Shown: one piece after another, positions 52,557-63,300 of the stretch | Position numbering within the stretch: position 1 is the stretch's first letter | Layout of the letters: the number at the start of each line of letters is the position of its first letter | NCBI RefSeq assembly: GCF_000230895.2 | Contig: NC_016604.1 | Span: 5,022,001 to 5,086,000 of the forward strand | DNA length: 64,000 nt | Direction: 5' to 3' | From: Mycolicibacterium rhodesiae NBB3 | GTDB taxonomy: Bacteria; Actinomycetota; Actinomycetes; Mycobacteriales; Mycobacteriaceae | Translations under genes and position numbers: made by a program | The notes under the pieces: generated by a model | The model's database searches: none | What the model saw: the letters and a program-made list of their open reading frames with translations, nothing else | Told to the model about the DNA's origin: nothing

Positions 52557-52949
52557 CCCACCTTCCTGCAGCTGTGATAGGCCGGAATGCCTGAAGAGCG
52601 TCCATTGGACGGGCACTTGATTGTTCCCACGATGCGGCCCTAGACCTTGAAGTCCAGCATCAGTAAACGGGTGGTGGCTAGGATCCGCGGCATAAGAGAG
52701 GCGGTGCGGCCGCGCCCCGCCCGTCTGCTCAACGCCCAGCATCGCCTGGTGATTGTTTGTGGTGGCTGATCGTGGAACGGCGTTCGAAAGTAGTTTGCCC
52801 CCAGCTGCATCTGTTTGGCCGACGACCGCCGACATTCACCTTATCGTTTATCTGTGATTTAGGACGCAACCCCCGCCCTGGTGCTCTTAAGCCGCAAGAA
52901 GGAGCGGCTGGGACGGATACGGCGGACGAAGGCTTGAGGGGGCCTGACA
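52557..52949. other. 393-bp divergent intergenic region between exporter and NRPS genes
   Basis: No gene is convincing here: frames are open on both strands but the translations lack protein character. The right half (about 52745-52865) has more A+T than the rest and should contain the promoter of the first NRPS gene. A GAGGGGG box at 52936-52942 is the likely ribosome-binding site. No regulator-binding palindrome was recognised. Confidence 0.5.
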
Positions 52950-55900
52950 TTGCATGTGCAGCAGGAGTGGGAGTTGACGGACTCGGGCGGAACTTACGGT
53001 TGGGCTTTGCCGCTGACACCTGGACAGCAAGAAATATGGCTTTCGCAGAGGACGGGGCACTCAACCACTGAATGGCAATTAGGCCTGTTCGTGCGAATCG
53101 AGGGGACGATCCAACAAGATCTTCTCCGGCGGGCGATTTGCCAAGCTGTGGCCGAGGCCGAGCCCAGTAGGGCAGCGTTCATTGAAGTTGACGGTCAGGT
53201 GTTGCAACGTGCAGTCGATCACCCGGATGTGGAGCTCGCGTTCCATGATTTGAGGCACGCGCTCGATTCACTGCGGGAGGCCGAGGGCATCGCATCGGAG
53301 ATGAGAACCACACCGATGACGTTTGCTGGTCCGCTGTTCAAGTTCGCGTTGTTCCAGACACGACCAGACGAGTTCTATTTGTTCGCGTGCTGCCATCATA
53401 TTGTCATCGATGGAATCGGCATGGCGCTTGTGAGCCGCCGGATCGCCACCATCTATTCCGCTCTGGTTGCGGAAAAGCCGATTCCTGCAGCCTATTTCGG
53501 ATCGCTGCAGGACTTGCTGAGTTACGAGCTGGATTACAGGTCCTCTGTCGACTGGAGCGAGGACGAGGCCTACTGGCGTAATAATCTTCCGTCGGAGACC
53601 AGGACGCAATATCCGTCGCCTCGTGTCTCGAGTGAACCGGATCCGTACGCGCCGTCCGCAGCGATTCAGGTGGATCCGTCGGTAGTACGTCGTATCAATG
53701 ATTTGTCGAAAGCATTTGGTATTCGCCGAATCTCGATGATCACCGCCGCGTGTGCCCTAGTAGTGCGTGGGCTGAGCGGAACTGGAGCCGAGGTGGTGCT
53801 CGATTTCCCGGTTAGCAGGCGAATCAGTCCCGAATCCAAGGTGCTCGCTGGGATGCTGGCTGGGGTTGTGCCGCTGGTGTTGACGGCATCGCCGAAGGCT
53901 TCGGTCGGCAACTTTACTCGACACGTCGATCGGCGAATGCGGGAGCTTACGAGGCATCAGAGGTTTCGGGTGCTCGATCTTGAGCGGCGCGAGGGAATGC
54001 ACGAGCTCAGGCAGACTTCCAGTCGGGCCGTCATCAACTTCATTCCTTCGAGGCTGACGCTGAAGCTAGGTGATGCACCGGCGACGGCAACGTATACCAA
54101 TCTCGCTCCTGTCGGTGACCTCGTACTGCTCTTCCTTGGCGCCGGTGACCAACTTTTTCTCCTGACCGCGGGTCCTAAGGCGACCTTCCCGGATGTCGAT
54201 GCCTCGAATGTGGTTGATCGGTTGGAGCGGGTGTTGGTGGCGATGGCTGCCGATTCGCGGCGGCGGCTGTCGTCGGTTGATGTGCTCGATGAAGTTGAGC
54301 ATGCCCAGCTTGATGTAGTCAGTAATCGCGCAGTGTTGAGCGGGCCTGTTGGTGGGGCGGTGTCGATTCCGGAGGCATTCGTTGCTGAAGTCGCGGCCGC
54401 TCCGGAGGCGCTAGCGATCACTTTTGGCAGTCAGTCCATGTCTTACGGGGAACTGGATGGGGCCGCGGAACGGTTGGCGCATTTGTTGGTTGACTGCGGT
54501 GTAGGTCCGGGTGAGCGTGTCGCTGTTCTGTTGCCTCGCTCGCCTGAAGCGGTTGTGGCGATTTTGGCGGTGTTGAAGACCGGTGCGGCGTATGTGCCGA
54601 TCGACCCAGGCTTACCTGATGCGCGGGTTCGGTTCATCCTGGCGGATGCCGCACCGGTCGTGGTGCTCACTGCCGTGGGACTGATCGATCGCCTAGATGG
54701 CGACAGCCGGGCTGTCGCCATCGATTGTTTGTCTGCGGATGCCAAGTCCAGCGGAGCGCTGCCTATCGTAGATCCTGATGACGTTGCGTATTTGATTTAC
54801 ACCTCGGGTACTACGGGGACGCCTAAAGGGGTTGCGGTAACTCATCGTAACGTCACCGGTCTGCTGGCTTCCCTGTGGCAAGAAGTAGGACGTGCGGGGG
54901 TTTGGTCGCAGTTCCATTCGTTGGCGTTTGACTTTTCGGTGTGGGAAGTATTTGGTGCGCTGCTCAGTGGTGGACGGTTGGTGGTGGTGCCTGATGAGGT
55001 TGCGCGTGCGCCCGAGGACTTCCACGCGCTATTGGTCAGCGAGCGGGTCACTGTCTTGAGTCAGACCCCGTCGGCGTTTTATGCGCTGCAGGCCGTTGAT
55101 TCGGCGTCGGCCGACCGGGGTGCTCGATTGAGTTTGCAGATGGTGGTGTTGGGCGGGGAAGCCCTGGAGCCTCAACGTCTCGGTGCATGGCTGGAGAATC
55201 ATCTGGGGGCGCCGCGTCTGATCAATATGTATGGCATTACCGAGACCACGGTGCACGCGTCGTTTCGGGAGATCGTTGCAAGTGATGCCGACAACGCCAG
55301 GAGCCCCATCGGGATTCCATTACCTGGTTATGCGTTGTTTGTGTTGGATCCGTGGTTGTGTCCGGTGCCGCCCGGTGTGGTGGGGGAGTTGTATGTGGCT
55401 GGCGTCGGGGTGAGTCTGGGGTATGCCGGGCGTGCGGGTTTGACGGCGTCGCGGTTTGTGGCGTGTCCTTTTGGCGGTGCCGGGCAGCGGATGTATCGCA
55501 CTGGTGATCTGGTGCGTTGGGGTGTGGACGGTCAGCTTGACTATCTGGGTCGGGTGGATGAGCAGGTCAAGATCCGCGGGTATCGCATTGAGCTCGGTGA
55601 GATACAGGCGGTACTCAATGAATTGGATGGTGTCGAACAGGCGGTAGTGATCGCGCGGGAGGATCGTCCCGGCGACAAGCGTCTGGTTGGTTATGTCACC
55701 GGGACGGCCGACCCGGTGACGGTCCGCGAGGCGCTGGCCGAGCGGTTGCCGGCCTATATGGTGCCAGCCGCGATCGTCGAGCTCGATGCTATTCCGTTGA
55801 CTGTCAATGGCAAACTCGACAAACGAGCATTGCCGGCACCGGAGTATCAGGGCGCACAGTACCGGGCTCCGAGTACTGCGGTCGAGGAGGTGCTGGCCGG

Positions 55901-58790
55901 CATCTACGCGCAAGTTCTCGGTGTGGAACGCGTAGGGGTGGATGACTCCTTCTTCGAACTCGGCGGGGACAGTATTCTTTCGATGCAGGTTGTTGCCCGG
56001 GCACGTGCAGCCGGAGTGCTGTGCCGGCCACGCGACGTCTTTGTGGAGCAGACCGTTGCCCGGCTGGCATCCGTGGCCAAGGTGATCAGCGGTGAGGATA
56101 CCGTTGTGGACGAAGGCATCGGAGCTGTGACGGCTACCCCAATCATCCGATGGTTGAACGATTTTGATACCCCAGCTGTAAGCCAATTCAATCAGGCGGT
56201 GGTGTTGCAGGCTCCGGTTGGGGGCACCGAAGCCGACGTAGTGACGTTAGTTCAGGCACTGTTGGATCGACATGCCATGCTGCGCCTGCGCGTCGAGACC
56301 GATGATTCCGGGAACTGGATTCTGTCGGTGCCCACGGTTGGGGCGGTCGACGCCCGCCGGTGCGTTCTTGTGGCGAACGAATTGTCAGATGAGACGGTCG
56401 CGGCGGCGCGTACGCGGTTGGACCCGGCTGCGGGGATCATGCTGAGTGGGTTGTGGGTGCCCAGCAGCGGTCAGTTGGCGTTGATCATTCACCATCTTGC
56501 CGTTGACGGGGTGTCATGGCGAATTCTGTTGGAAGACATTAATATTGCCTGGATACAGCATCACAGCGGGCAACCGGTGATGTTGCCGGCGCCGGGTACC
56601 TCGTTCGCCCGGTGGTCGGCATTGCTGGCTGAATATGCGCTTGCCCCGGAGGTGACCGAACGAGCCGAGCAGTGGCAGCGGATCCTGGCGGCGCCTGCGA
56701 TTCTGCCGTCAGTGCAACCTAAGGTCGACACACGTGAAAGTGCCGGACACTTTTCAGCCACGCTGAATGCCGAGACCACGCGGATGCTGCTAGGTAAGGT
56801 GCCCGCTGCTTTTCACGCTGGTGTGCAAGACATCTTGTTAGTGGCGTTCGGGCTGGCCCTCGCGGAATTCTCGGGGGTTGACGCAAGGCCGATCGGTATA
56901 GCCGTTGAGGGCCACGGACGCCACGAAGAACTCGCAGCCGATGTCGATTTGTCACGGACTGTCGGATGGTTTACCGCGATCTACCCAGTAGCGCTGGACG
57001 TCAGTGGTCTGGACTGGTCCTGCGTGGTGGCGGGTCAGGCGGAGCTAGGAACGGTGATAAAGAACGCGAAGGAGCAATTACGCGCGCTCCCGGACCCGTT
57101 GACCTACGGTCTGTTGCGATCTCTGAACGCCGATATCGAGCTGGCTGGCCTGGATTCAAGAATCGGATTCAACTACCTGGGGCGCCTTGGCGCCGCGGCG
57201 ACCGAGGCCTCCGATGGTGTGTGGCGGATCAGCGAGGAGGGCTTGTCGTTGATCGCTGCCACCGCCGCGATACCGATGCCGCTTGCGCACACCGTGGAGC
57301 TGAATGCCGGCACATTCGACACTGACAATGGTCCGCGCTTGCATGCCGATTGGACGTGGGCACCCTCGGCGCTGAACCAGGAGCAGGTCGCCCGATTGGG
57401 CCGGCTGTGGTTCGAGGCTCTCACCGGGATTTGCGCACACGTGCGTAGCGGTGGGGGCGGGCTGACTCCTTCGGACATCGCGCCTGCCCGGTTGAGCCAG
57501 CGAGAGCTCGACGAGCTGCAGCAGCGATCCCAAATCGCTGACGTGCTTCCGCTGACGCCTCTGCAGCAGGGTCTTCTCTTCCACGCCAGCAGCGTGCCGC
57601 CCAGCGACGACACCGCATACGCGGTTCAGCTGGACATCACGGTGACTGGCCCGCTTGACCCGCAGCGGCTCCGTGCGGCCGTGCAGACAGTGGTTACCCG
57701 GCATCCGAATCTAGCGGCACGGTTCAGTGACCAGTTCGATGAACCGGTGCAGATCATCCCGGCCGATCCGGTGGTGCCCTGGCGCTATGTCGAGCTATAC
57801 GGCGAGGATGTGGATGTAGATCAGCAGGTCCGTCTGATAACCGCTGCTGAACGTCGTGCGGTCTGCGACCTGTCCGACCGTCCTGTCTTTCGGACGGCCC
57901 TGATTCAAAGCGGTCACAACCGATACCGGTTCCTGCTGACGAACCATCACATTGTGCTCGATGGCTGGTCTACACCGGTCTTGTTGAACGAGATATTCGC
58001 CAGCTACTACGGGCAACCGCTAACTCCGGCGGTTCCGTACCGCAGATTTGTCAGCTGGCTGACCGATCGAGACCTTGATCGCGCTCGGGACGCCTGGAGT
58101 GCGGTGCTCGCCGGGTTCCACACCCCCACCTTGGTGGGTCCGCCGGGCCGGGTGAGGCTGGGATCGCGAGAAGTTACATCGACTCGGATCCCAGCGCAGA
58201 CGACCCGGGCCGTGACCGAGCTGGCGCGCTCTTGTCAAACCACCGTCAATCTCGTGCTACAGGGTGCCTTCGCCAATGTGCTGAGTTGGTTGACCCGCCA
58301 GCACGATGTCGTCTTCGGCACTGTGGTCTCAGTCCGACCAGCCGAGCTCAGTGGCGCCGAATCGCTCGTAGGTCTGTTGATCAACACAGTGCCGGTTCGC
58401 GCGACCATTGTAGAGACGACTTCTCCCGTGGTGCTGCTCGATCAGTTGCAGCGCGCCCACGCCCATACCCTGGAGCACCAGCACCTGGCGTTGACCGAGA
58501 TCCACTCCATGGTCGGCCATGAACAACTGTTCGACACCCTTTTCGTCTATGAGAACTACCCGGTCGACACCAGCGCGTTAGCTGGAGATCACGATCTGGC
58601 GATCACAGAGTTCACCGCGTCGGAATCCAACCACTACCCACTTTCGGTACAAGTTCAACCGGGAGATGAACTGTGCCTGCGTATCGAATACGACAGCGAA
58701 GTGTTCGACCCCGCCAGCGTCGATGCGCTGATCGAGCGATTCGAGCAGGTGTTGGTTGCAATGTCCGCCGACCCCCCACCACCGCGTTGA
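52950..58790 (+). CDS. non-ribosomal peptide synthetase, C-A-T-E-C
   Basis: A 1,946-residue NRPS. C1 (~20-440) has an active HHIVIDG (His149-Gly155). The adenylation domain (~470-965) has YTSGTTGTPKGVAVTH; the specificity residues, starting at Asp661 in FDFSVW, read D-F-W-S-V-G-M-V-H-K, almost the published threonine code (DFWNIGMVHK). The carrier domain has FFELGGDSILSMQ, with phosphopantetheine Ser1008. The epimerisation domain (~1055-1490) has HHLAVDGVSWRIL (His1181), VGWFTAIYPV and FNYLGRLG. C2 (~1520-1946) has HHIVLDG (1666-1672). A D-threonine-type residue is predicted. The protein stops after C2, so the next A domain must come from another protein. TTG start with GAGGGGG 7 bp upstream. 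The N-terminal C domain may accept an acyl starter. Confidence 0.92.
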   Translation: MHVQQEWELTDSGGTYGWALPLTPGQQEIWLSQRTGHSTTEWQLGLFVRIEGTIQQDLLRRAICQAVAEAEPSRAAFIEVDGQVLQRAVDHPDVELAFHDLRHALDSLREAEGIASEMRTTPMTFAGPLFKFALFQTRPDEFYLFACCHHIVIDGIGMALVSRRIATIYSALVAEKPIPAAYFGSLQDLLSYELDYRSSVDWSEDEAYWRNNLPSETRTQYPSPRVSSEPDPYAPSAAIQVDPSVVRRINDLSKAFGIRRISMITAACALVVRGLSGTGAEVVLDFPVSRRISPESKVLAGMLAGVVPLVLTASPKASVGNFTRHVDRRMRELTRHQRFRVLDLERREGMHELRQTSSRAVINFIPSRLTLKLGDAPATATYTNLAPVGDLVLLFLGAGDQLFLLTAGPKATFPDVDASNVVDRLERVLVAMAADSRRRLSSVDVLDEVEHAQLDVVSNRAVLSGPVGGAVSIPEAFVAEVAAAPEALAITFGSQSMSYGELDGAAERLAHLLVDCGVGPGERVAVLLPRSPEAVVAILAVLKTGAAYVPIDPGLPDARVRFILADAAPVVVLTAVGLIDRLDGDSRAVAIDCLSADAKSSGALPIVDPDDVAYLIYTSGTTGTPKGVAVTHRNVTGLLASLWQEVGRAGVWSQFHSLAFDFSVWEVFGALLSGGRLVVVPDEVARAPEDFHALLVSERVTVLSQTPSAFYALQAVDSASADRGARLSLQMVVLGGEALEPQRLGAWLENHLGAPRLINMYGITETTVHASFREIVASDADNARSPIGIPLPGYALFVLDPWLCPVPPGVVGELYVAGVGVSLGYAGRAGLTASRFVACPFGGAGQRMYRTGDLVRWGVDGQLDYLGRVDEQVKIRGYRIELGEIQAVLNELDGVEQAVVIAREDRPGDKRLVGYVTGTADPVTVREALAERLPAYMVPAAIVELDAIPLTVNGKLDKRALPAPEYQGAQYRAPSTAVEEVLAGIYAQVLGVERVGVDDSFFELGGDSILSMQVVARARAAGVLCRPRDVFVEQTVARLASVAKVISGEDTVVDEGIGAVTATPIIRWLNDFDTPAVSQFNQAVVLQAPVGGTEADVVTLVQALLDRHAMLRLRVETDDSGNWILSVPTVGAVDARRCVLVANELSDETVAAARTRLDPAAGIMLSGLWVPSSGQLALIIHHLAVDGVSWRILLEDINIAWIQHHSGQPVMLPAPGTSFARWSALLAEYALAPEVTERAEQWQRILAAPAILPSVQPKVDTRESAGHFSATLNAETTRMLLGKVPAAFHAGVQDILLVAFGLALAEFSGVDARPIGIAVEGHGRHEELAADVDLSRTVGWFTAIYPVALDVSGLDWSCVVAGQAELGTVIKNAKEQLRALPDPLTYGLLRSLNADIELAGLDSRIGFNYLGRLGAAATEASDGVWRISEEGLSLIAATAAIPMPLAHTVELNAGTFDTDNGPRLHADWTWAPSALNQEQVARLGRLWFEALTGICAHVRSGGGGLTPSDIAPARLSQRELDELQQRSQIADVLPLTPLQQGLLFHASSVPPSDDTAYAVQLDITVTGPLDPQRLRAAVQTVVTRHPNLAARFSDQFDEPVQIIPADPVVPWRYVELYGEDVDVDQQVRLITAAERRAVCDLSDRPVFRTALIQSGHNRYRFLLTNHHIVLDGWSTPVLLNEIFASYYGQPLTPAVPYRRFVSWLTDRDLDRARDAWSAVLAGFHTPTLVGPPGRVRLGSREVTSTRIPAQTTRAVTELARSCQTTVNLVLQGAFANVLSWLTRQHDVVFGTVVSVRPAELSGAESLVGLLINTVPVRATIVETTSPVVLLDQLQRAHAHTLEHQHLALTEIHSMVGHEQLFDTLFVYENYPVDTSALAGDHDLAITEFTASESNHYPLSVQVQPGDELCLRIEYDSEVFDPASVDALIERFEQVLVAMSADPPPPR

Positions 58791-58945
58791 TGCATACCAG
58801 CGACGAAGAGTTCCACGCGGATGCTGATGTCGGTCGACTCTCGCCACGAGTTGGGTCGCTCCGCCTAGCCGCCCCCGATTGTTGCGGGGGATGGAGTGAC
58901 GAGACCCGCCGTGGGGGTGGCACGCCACCGCTACACTCCGAGCGC

Positions 58946-60103
58946 ATGCGGGGTTCGCTCGGTGAAGTCTTCGACCCGCGCCAGAACGCGTTGAACGCGT
59001 GGCGGCTCGTCCTGGCCGCTGGGGTGATCCTGCGGCACTCGTGGCCGGCAACGGGTCATTACCTCGATACGCCCTTCGATCCGCTGTTCACCCAGGTTTT
59101 TGTGGATAGCTTCTTCGTTCTGTCGGGCTTTTTAATCGTTAGGTCATGGCGGAACAACCCGCGATTACGCGAGTACGCGGCCGGCCGACTACTGCGGATC
59201 TTTCCTGGCCTCTGGGTATGCGTGACCATCATCGCGTTCGTGCTGGCGCCGATTGGCGCGGCCTTGAGCGGGGGATCGTTGCGGCTGTCGTCGCAGATCG
59301 CCTACGTGCTGAACAACGCAGTGCTCAACATCTTCTATACCGGTATCGACGGGACGCCCAAGGGGGTGCCGACGCCAGGGGTGTGGAACGGCTCGCTGTG
59401 GACACTGATCTTTGAGATGGTCTGCTACATCGGGGTTGCAGTCCTCGGGGTTGCGGGGTTGTTACGGCGGCGGTGGACAATTCCGACGGTATTTGTTCTG
59501 GCTGTCGGGGCATCAGCGGTGGTGGGGTACGCCGACATGACGGTCGATCTTGCTCAGATTGTGTTGCGCTCCGTCGTCGTCTTCTCGGCAGGGGCGTTGG
59601 TGTACCAGTTCCGCGATCGAATCCCGGCTCGATGGTGGCTGGTAGCAGTGTGTGCAGGCCTCGTGGTCGTGTTGGGGCTGCTGCCGAACTATCGGGTGTT
59701 CGCTGCCCTGCCGTTGGCGTATGCGGTAGTTGTGTCCGGGGCGCTGTTGAAGCGACCTTGGCTACGCAACGATCTGTCGTATGGCATGTACATCTATGCC
59801 TGCCCGGTGCAGCAACTCCTCGCTGCGGCAGGGATGACCTGGCTGGACCCCCGACTCTTCTTCGCGGTGGCCACCGTGTGCACGGTGCCGTTGGCCGCCG
59901 CCTCGTGGTTCGTCGTGGAGCGTCCCGCGATGAAGCTGAAGGGGCGGGTCCACCGCCCTCAGTCCCATTCGGTGAATGGATCGATTGGAGGTGAGCAGTA
60001 TGTCGTATCGCTTGACGATCCAATTGCTCATGGCGTCGGCAGCGATGGTGAAGTTGCAGTTCGCGCGAAGCCAAACGCTCGGCGGCAGACACCGCCTCCG
60101 TAG
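58946..60103 (+). CDS. acyltransferase family 3 membrane protein in the NRPS locus
   Basis: About 385 residues and ten hydrophobic segments. It starts LGEVFDPRQNALNAWRLVLA, with the catalytic-His helix GVILRHSWPATG. It also has VDSFFVLSGFLIVRSW and WNGSLWTLIFEMVCYIG, ending VERPAMKLKGR. The opening is like mycobacterial glycopeptidolipid-locus acyltransferases as I recall them. It should O-acylate a sugar or hydroxyl on the product. ATG 58946 matches the conserved start; TACACT (58932-58937) may be its own -10. The same frame also opens at 58790, overlapping the NRPS stop (TGATG), an alternative coupled start. The tail beyond ~residue 340 is hydrophilic. Confidence 0.82.
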   Translation: MRGSLGEVFDPRQNALNAWRLVLAAGVILRHSWPATGHYLDTPFDPLFTQVFVDSFFVLSGFLIVRSWRNNPRLREYAAGRLLRIFPGLWVCVTIIAFVLAPIGAALSGGSLRLSSQIAYVLNNAVLNIFYTGIDGTPKGVPTPGVWNGSLWTLIFEMVCYIGVAVLGVAGLLRRRWTIPTVFVLAVGASAVVGYADMTVDLAQIVLRSVVVFSAGALVYQFRDRIPARWWLVAVCAGLVVVLGLLPNYRVFAALPLAYAVVVSGALLKRPWLRNDLSYGMYIYACPVQQLLAAAGMTWLDPRLFFAVATVCTVPLAAASWFVVERPAMKLKGRVHRPQSHSVNGSIGGEQYVVSLDDPIAHGVGSDGEVAVRAKPNARRQTPPP

Positions 60104-60365
60104 GTGAATGCTTTGTGCACCAACGTATTTGCGCCTCAATACGATCTTGAATCGGGCATACTTCATGCGATTGGAACAAACGTCGCTCGCATTAATCTAC
60201 GGGCCGTCGCTGCCACCCGGATTATGGCGCGATGGCTGTACGGGTACCCGTCCCGTGGGCAGCGCACCATTCCATGGATCGCGCCTCGGCTTGGGGTAGT
60301 GGCCCGTTGCTTGATGAGTCAACTGTCGGCAGCCCTGCTATCACAGGTGAAAAAGGTCAAATTCA
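60104..60365. other. non-coding gap before the second NRPS gene
   Basis: 262 bp without a convincing gene; no MbtH-like gene, which often accompanies NRPSs, is present here. Near the end an AAAGG box (60352-60356) sits 9 bp before the ATG of the next NRPS gene. Confidence 0.5.
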
Positions 60366-63300
60366 ATGTGCTACAACGGATCTACGATCAACGACGTTGA
60401 TATTTCCTCTGACATGATCGGCGGAAATACGCCAAAAGTATTGGCTCCCTTATATGATGACCGCATGGGGCAAATTCATAGGCTGGAGTTGGATTTGTCG
60501 CTGTATCCGAGGGACAAGTCGCTTTATGGGTTGTTTGAGGAGTGTGTGCGGCGGTTTCCGCAGCGGGTAGCGGTGCGTTTTCGGGATGAGTCGTTGACGT
60601 ATGCGCAGTTGCATGCGCGTGCGGAGTCGATGGGGGTGCGGCTGCGGGAGTTGGGTGTCAGGCCGGGGGAGCCGGTGGCGTTGATGACGGCGCGCTCGGT
60701 AGAGATGGTGGTGGGCATTTTGGCGATCCTGCGAGCGGGCGCCACCTACGTACCGATCGACCAAGGTCATCCGCCCGCCAGGACTCAGTCGATATTGCGG
60801 GATAGCGGAGCACGGGTTTGCCTGACGGTGGCAATGATCCGCGCGCGTCAAGGCGCGGTTGTTGATACGTCTGTTCTTTCGCCGGTGGGTGTGCCGGTCG
60901 GGCCGGCCTACATCATGTACACCTCTGGTTCCACCGGTGTGCCGAAAGGGATTGCGGTGGCGCATCACAGTGTGACGCGCACCGTGATGAACACTAATTA
61001 CGTCACCGTTGAGCCTGAGGACAACGTCCTTCAGTTGGTCAATTACGCCTTCGATGGATCGGTGTTCGACATTTTTGGTGCGCTGCTCAACGGCGCGACA
61101 CTGGTTGTGCCCGAGCAAGACGACATCACCGATCCCGATCGGTTGGCCGCCATCATCAACAACGCCGGTGCCAGCATCGTGTTGATGACAACTGCGCTGT
61201 TCAACGCCTATATCGACCATGATCCGATGATCTTCGCTCCGTTGCGCAAGGTGCTCTTCGGTGGTGAGCGCGCGTCGGTGTGGCATGTGAAGAAGGCCTT
61301 GACCCATCTGGGGCCGGGCAAGCTCGTACATGTGTATGGGCCGACCGAGGCTACGATTTTCAGCAGCGCCTGCAGCCTCGATGAGGTTGTCGATGATGTG
61401 GTTCCGATCGGTAAACCGTGGTCTAACACCCGGCTTTATGTGCTTGATGGCGACCGCCAGCCGGTCGCGGTTGGTGTAGTGGGTGAGCTCTATATCGGCG
61501 GGGATGGTGTCGGTATGGGCTATTGGGGGGATGCCAGGTTGACTTGTCAGCGATTCGTCCCGGATCCGTGGGTTGCTGGCGCAGTCATGTATAGGTCCGG
61601 GGACATGGTGAAGTGGTTGGACACCGGGGATTTGGTGTATGTGGGACGCGTTGATGAGCAGATCAAGCTTCGGGGTTTTCGTATCGAGCCGGGGGAGATC
61701 GAGGCACGCCTGCTTGAGCACCCTGCTGTTGGTCAGTGCGCCGTGATCGTCAAGGGTGATCGTCTTGTCGCGTTTTACACCTCAGATGAACCTGTCGATG
61801 ACACCTTGCTCAAGACGCATCTGCGTACCACGTTGCCGTACTACATGGTTCCCGATCACTTCGAACACACCGATCAGCTGCCATTGACCCACAACGGAAA
61901 AATCGACCGCCACAACCTCACCGCCCGGGCCGCCCCAACATCACCAACTCAACCCGACATCCGATACCAAAGATCTTCAGGACAAGACGATGTGGTGTAC
62001 CGTCTCTTTGCCGAAATGCTTGGCGTCCCTGTGGTCGGCCCCCACGACGGCTTCTCGGACCTGGGCGGCAATTCAATTACCGCAATGATGTTGGCCTCAC
62101 GGTTGAAGCGAGCGGGGTACAAGGTGACGCCACGTGACATCATGCACTGCCAGACCATCGACAAACTGCTCGAGGAGACATCTGAGCACACAATAAATTT
62201 GGCCGATTCATCGGACATCGACGTGGACGTACAGCCCGAGACAGGTGTGCTCGACGGTGACGTCCTTCGCCTTCTCGACGACTCGATCGCCATGAACAAC
62301 CGTATTGTCATGGGTGCGCCGGTGGCGAAGGAATATCCACTAAGTGCAATGCAGCAAATGCAGATCAGCTTCGAAACTCCTGGCTCATTAGCCATCGAGC
62401 CGCTTCAGCGTGTGATGAATCTTCCTGCTCTGCGTAGAGCCTATGGCAATTTGATCGCGCGGCACGGGCTGCTTCGTAGCGTGCCCGTCAAATCAGGCGG
62501 TATACGTGTTTGGCGCGAATACGGGTATGGCGGGGAAGAGACGCCGCAGATCCCGGTTATCAAGGTGGCCGAGCACCTCGGCGACGAACTCTCGGTGCAG
62601 GCTCTGATAGAGAAGCTCACTACGAGGAGTTTCAAGGGTGAAGGAATACTTCATCAGCTCGTGGTCGCAGTCGTTGACAAAGACACGTACTTCCTGGTCT
62701 GGGTCGTCAGCCACGTCATCTTCGACAGGGTCTCGAAGGAGATCTTGTCCCGGCATTTGATTCGTCATTACGACGCCGTGCTTCAGGGGCAGGTTCTACC
62801 GGCTGAGGCCCGATCATTCGAGGACTATGTGCGCCAATTAGCCCGTGGCCCACAGGGAGTGGAGACACACGATATCGTGCGGGCGTTCCGGCTCCACGAG
62901 TTCTACGAAGCTAAACAACAGGCGAAACATCTGGTAAAGGCGACGGGGTCGCGCTCGTCCACCAACTTCAACATCGTTGTGCCGCTGGAGAGCTCGTGGC
63001 AAATCGAGCATCCGTGGGAAACGGCGCTCGTGGTGCACGTAAAGGGTCTTCGACAATATCTGCAGATAGACGAACTACCGATTCTGTTCGTAACCGAAGG
63101 TCGCGAGTTCGAAAACCAGCGTTACTACGACACAGTCGGCGAGCTCACTGACATGATCCCGTTGTTCGTGGATGCACGCTTGTCTCCGACGGAGATCACG
63201 CGATCGGTTCTTGATCGGCTCGAGTTTGTGAAGCAGCACAACATTGCCTTCTTGCACCTGGCAGCAGAAGGTGCCACACACGCTCAATGGGCTGAAATCA

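Noticed and set aside
58790..58945. N-terminal extension of the NRPS-locus acyltransferase from the overlapping ATG at 58790
   Set aside because: The first 52 codons are low-complexity and lie outside the conserved start of the family; kept only as an alternative start.
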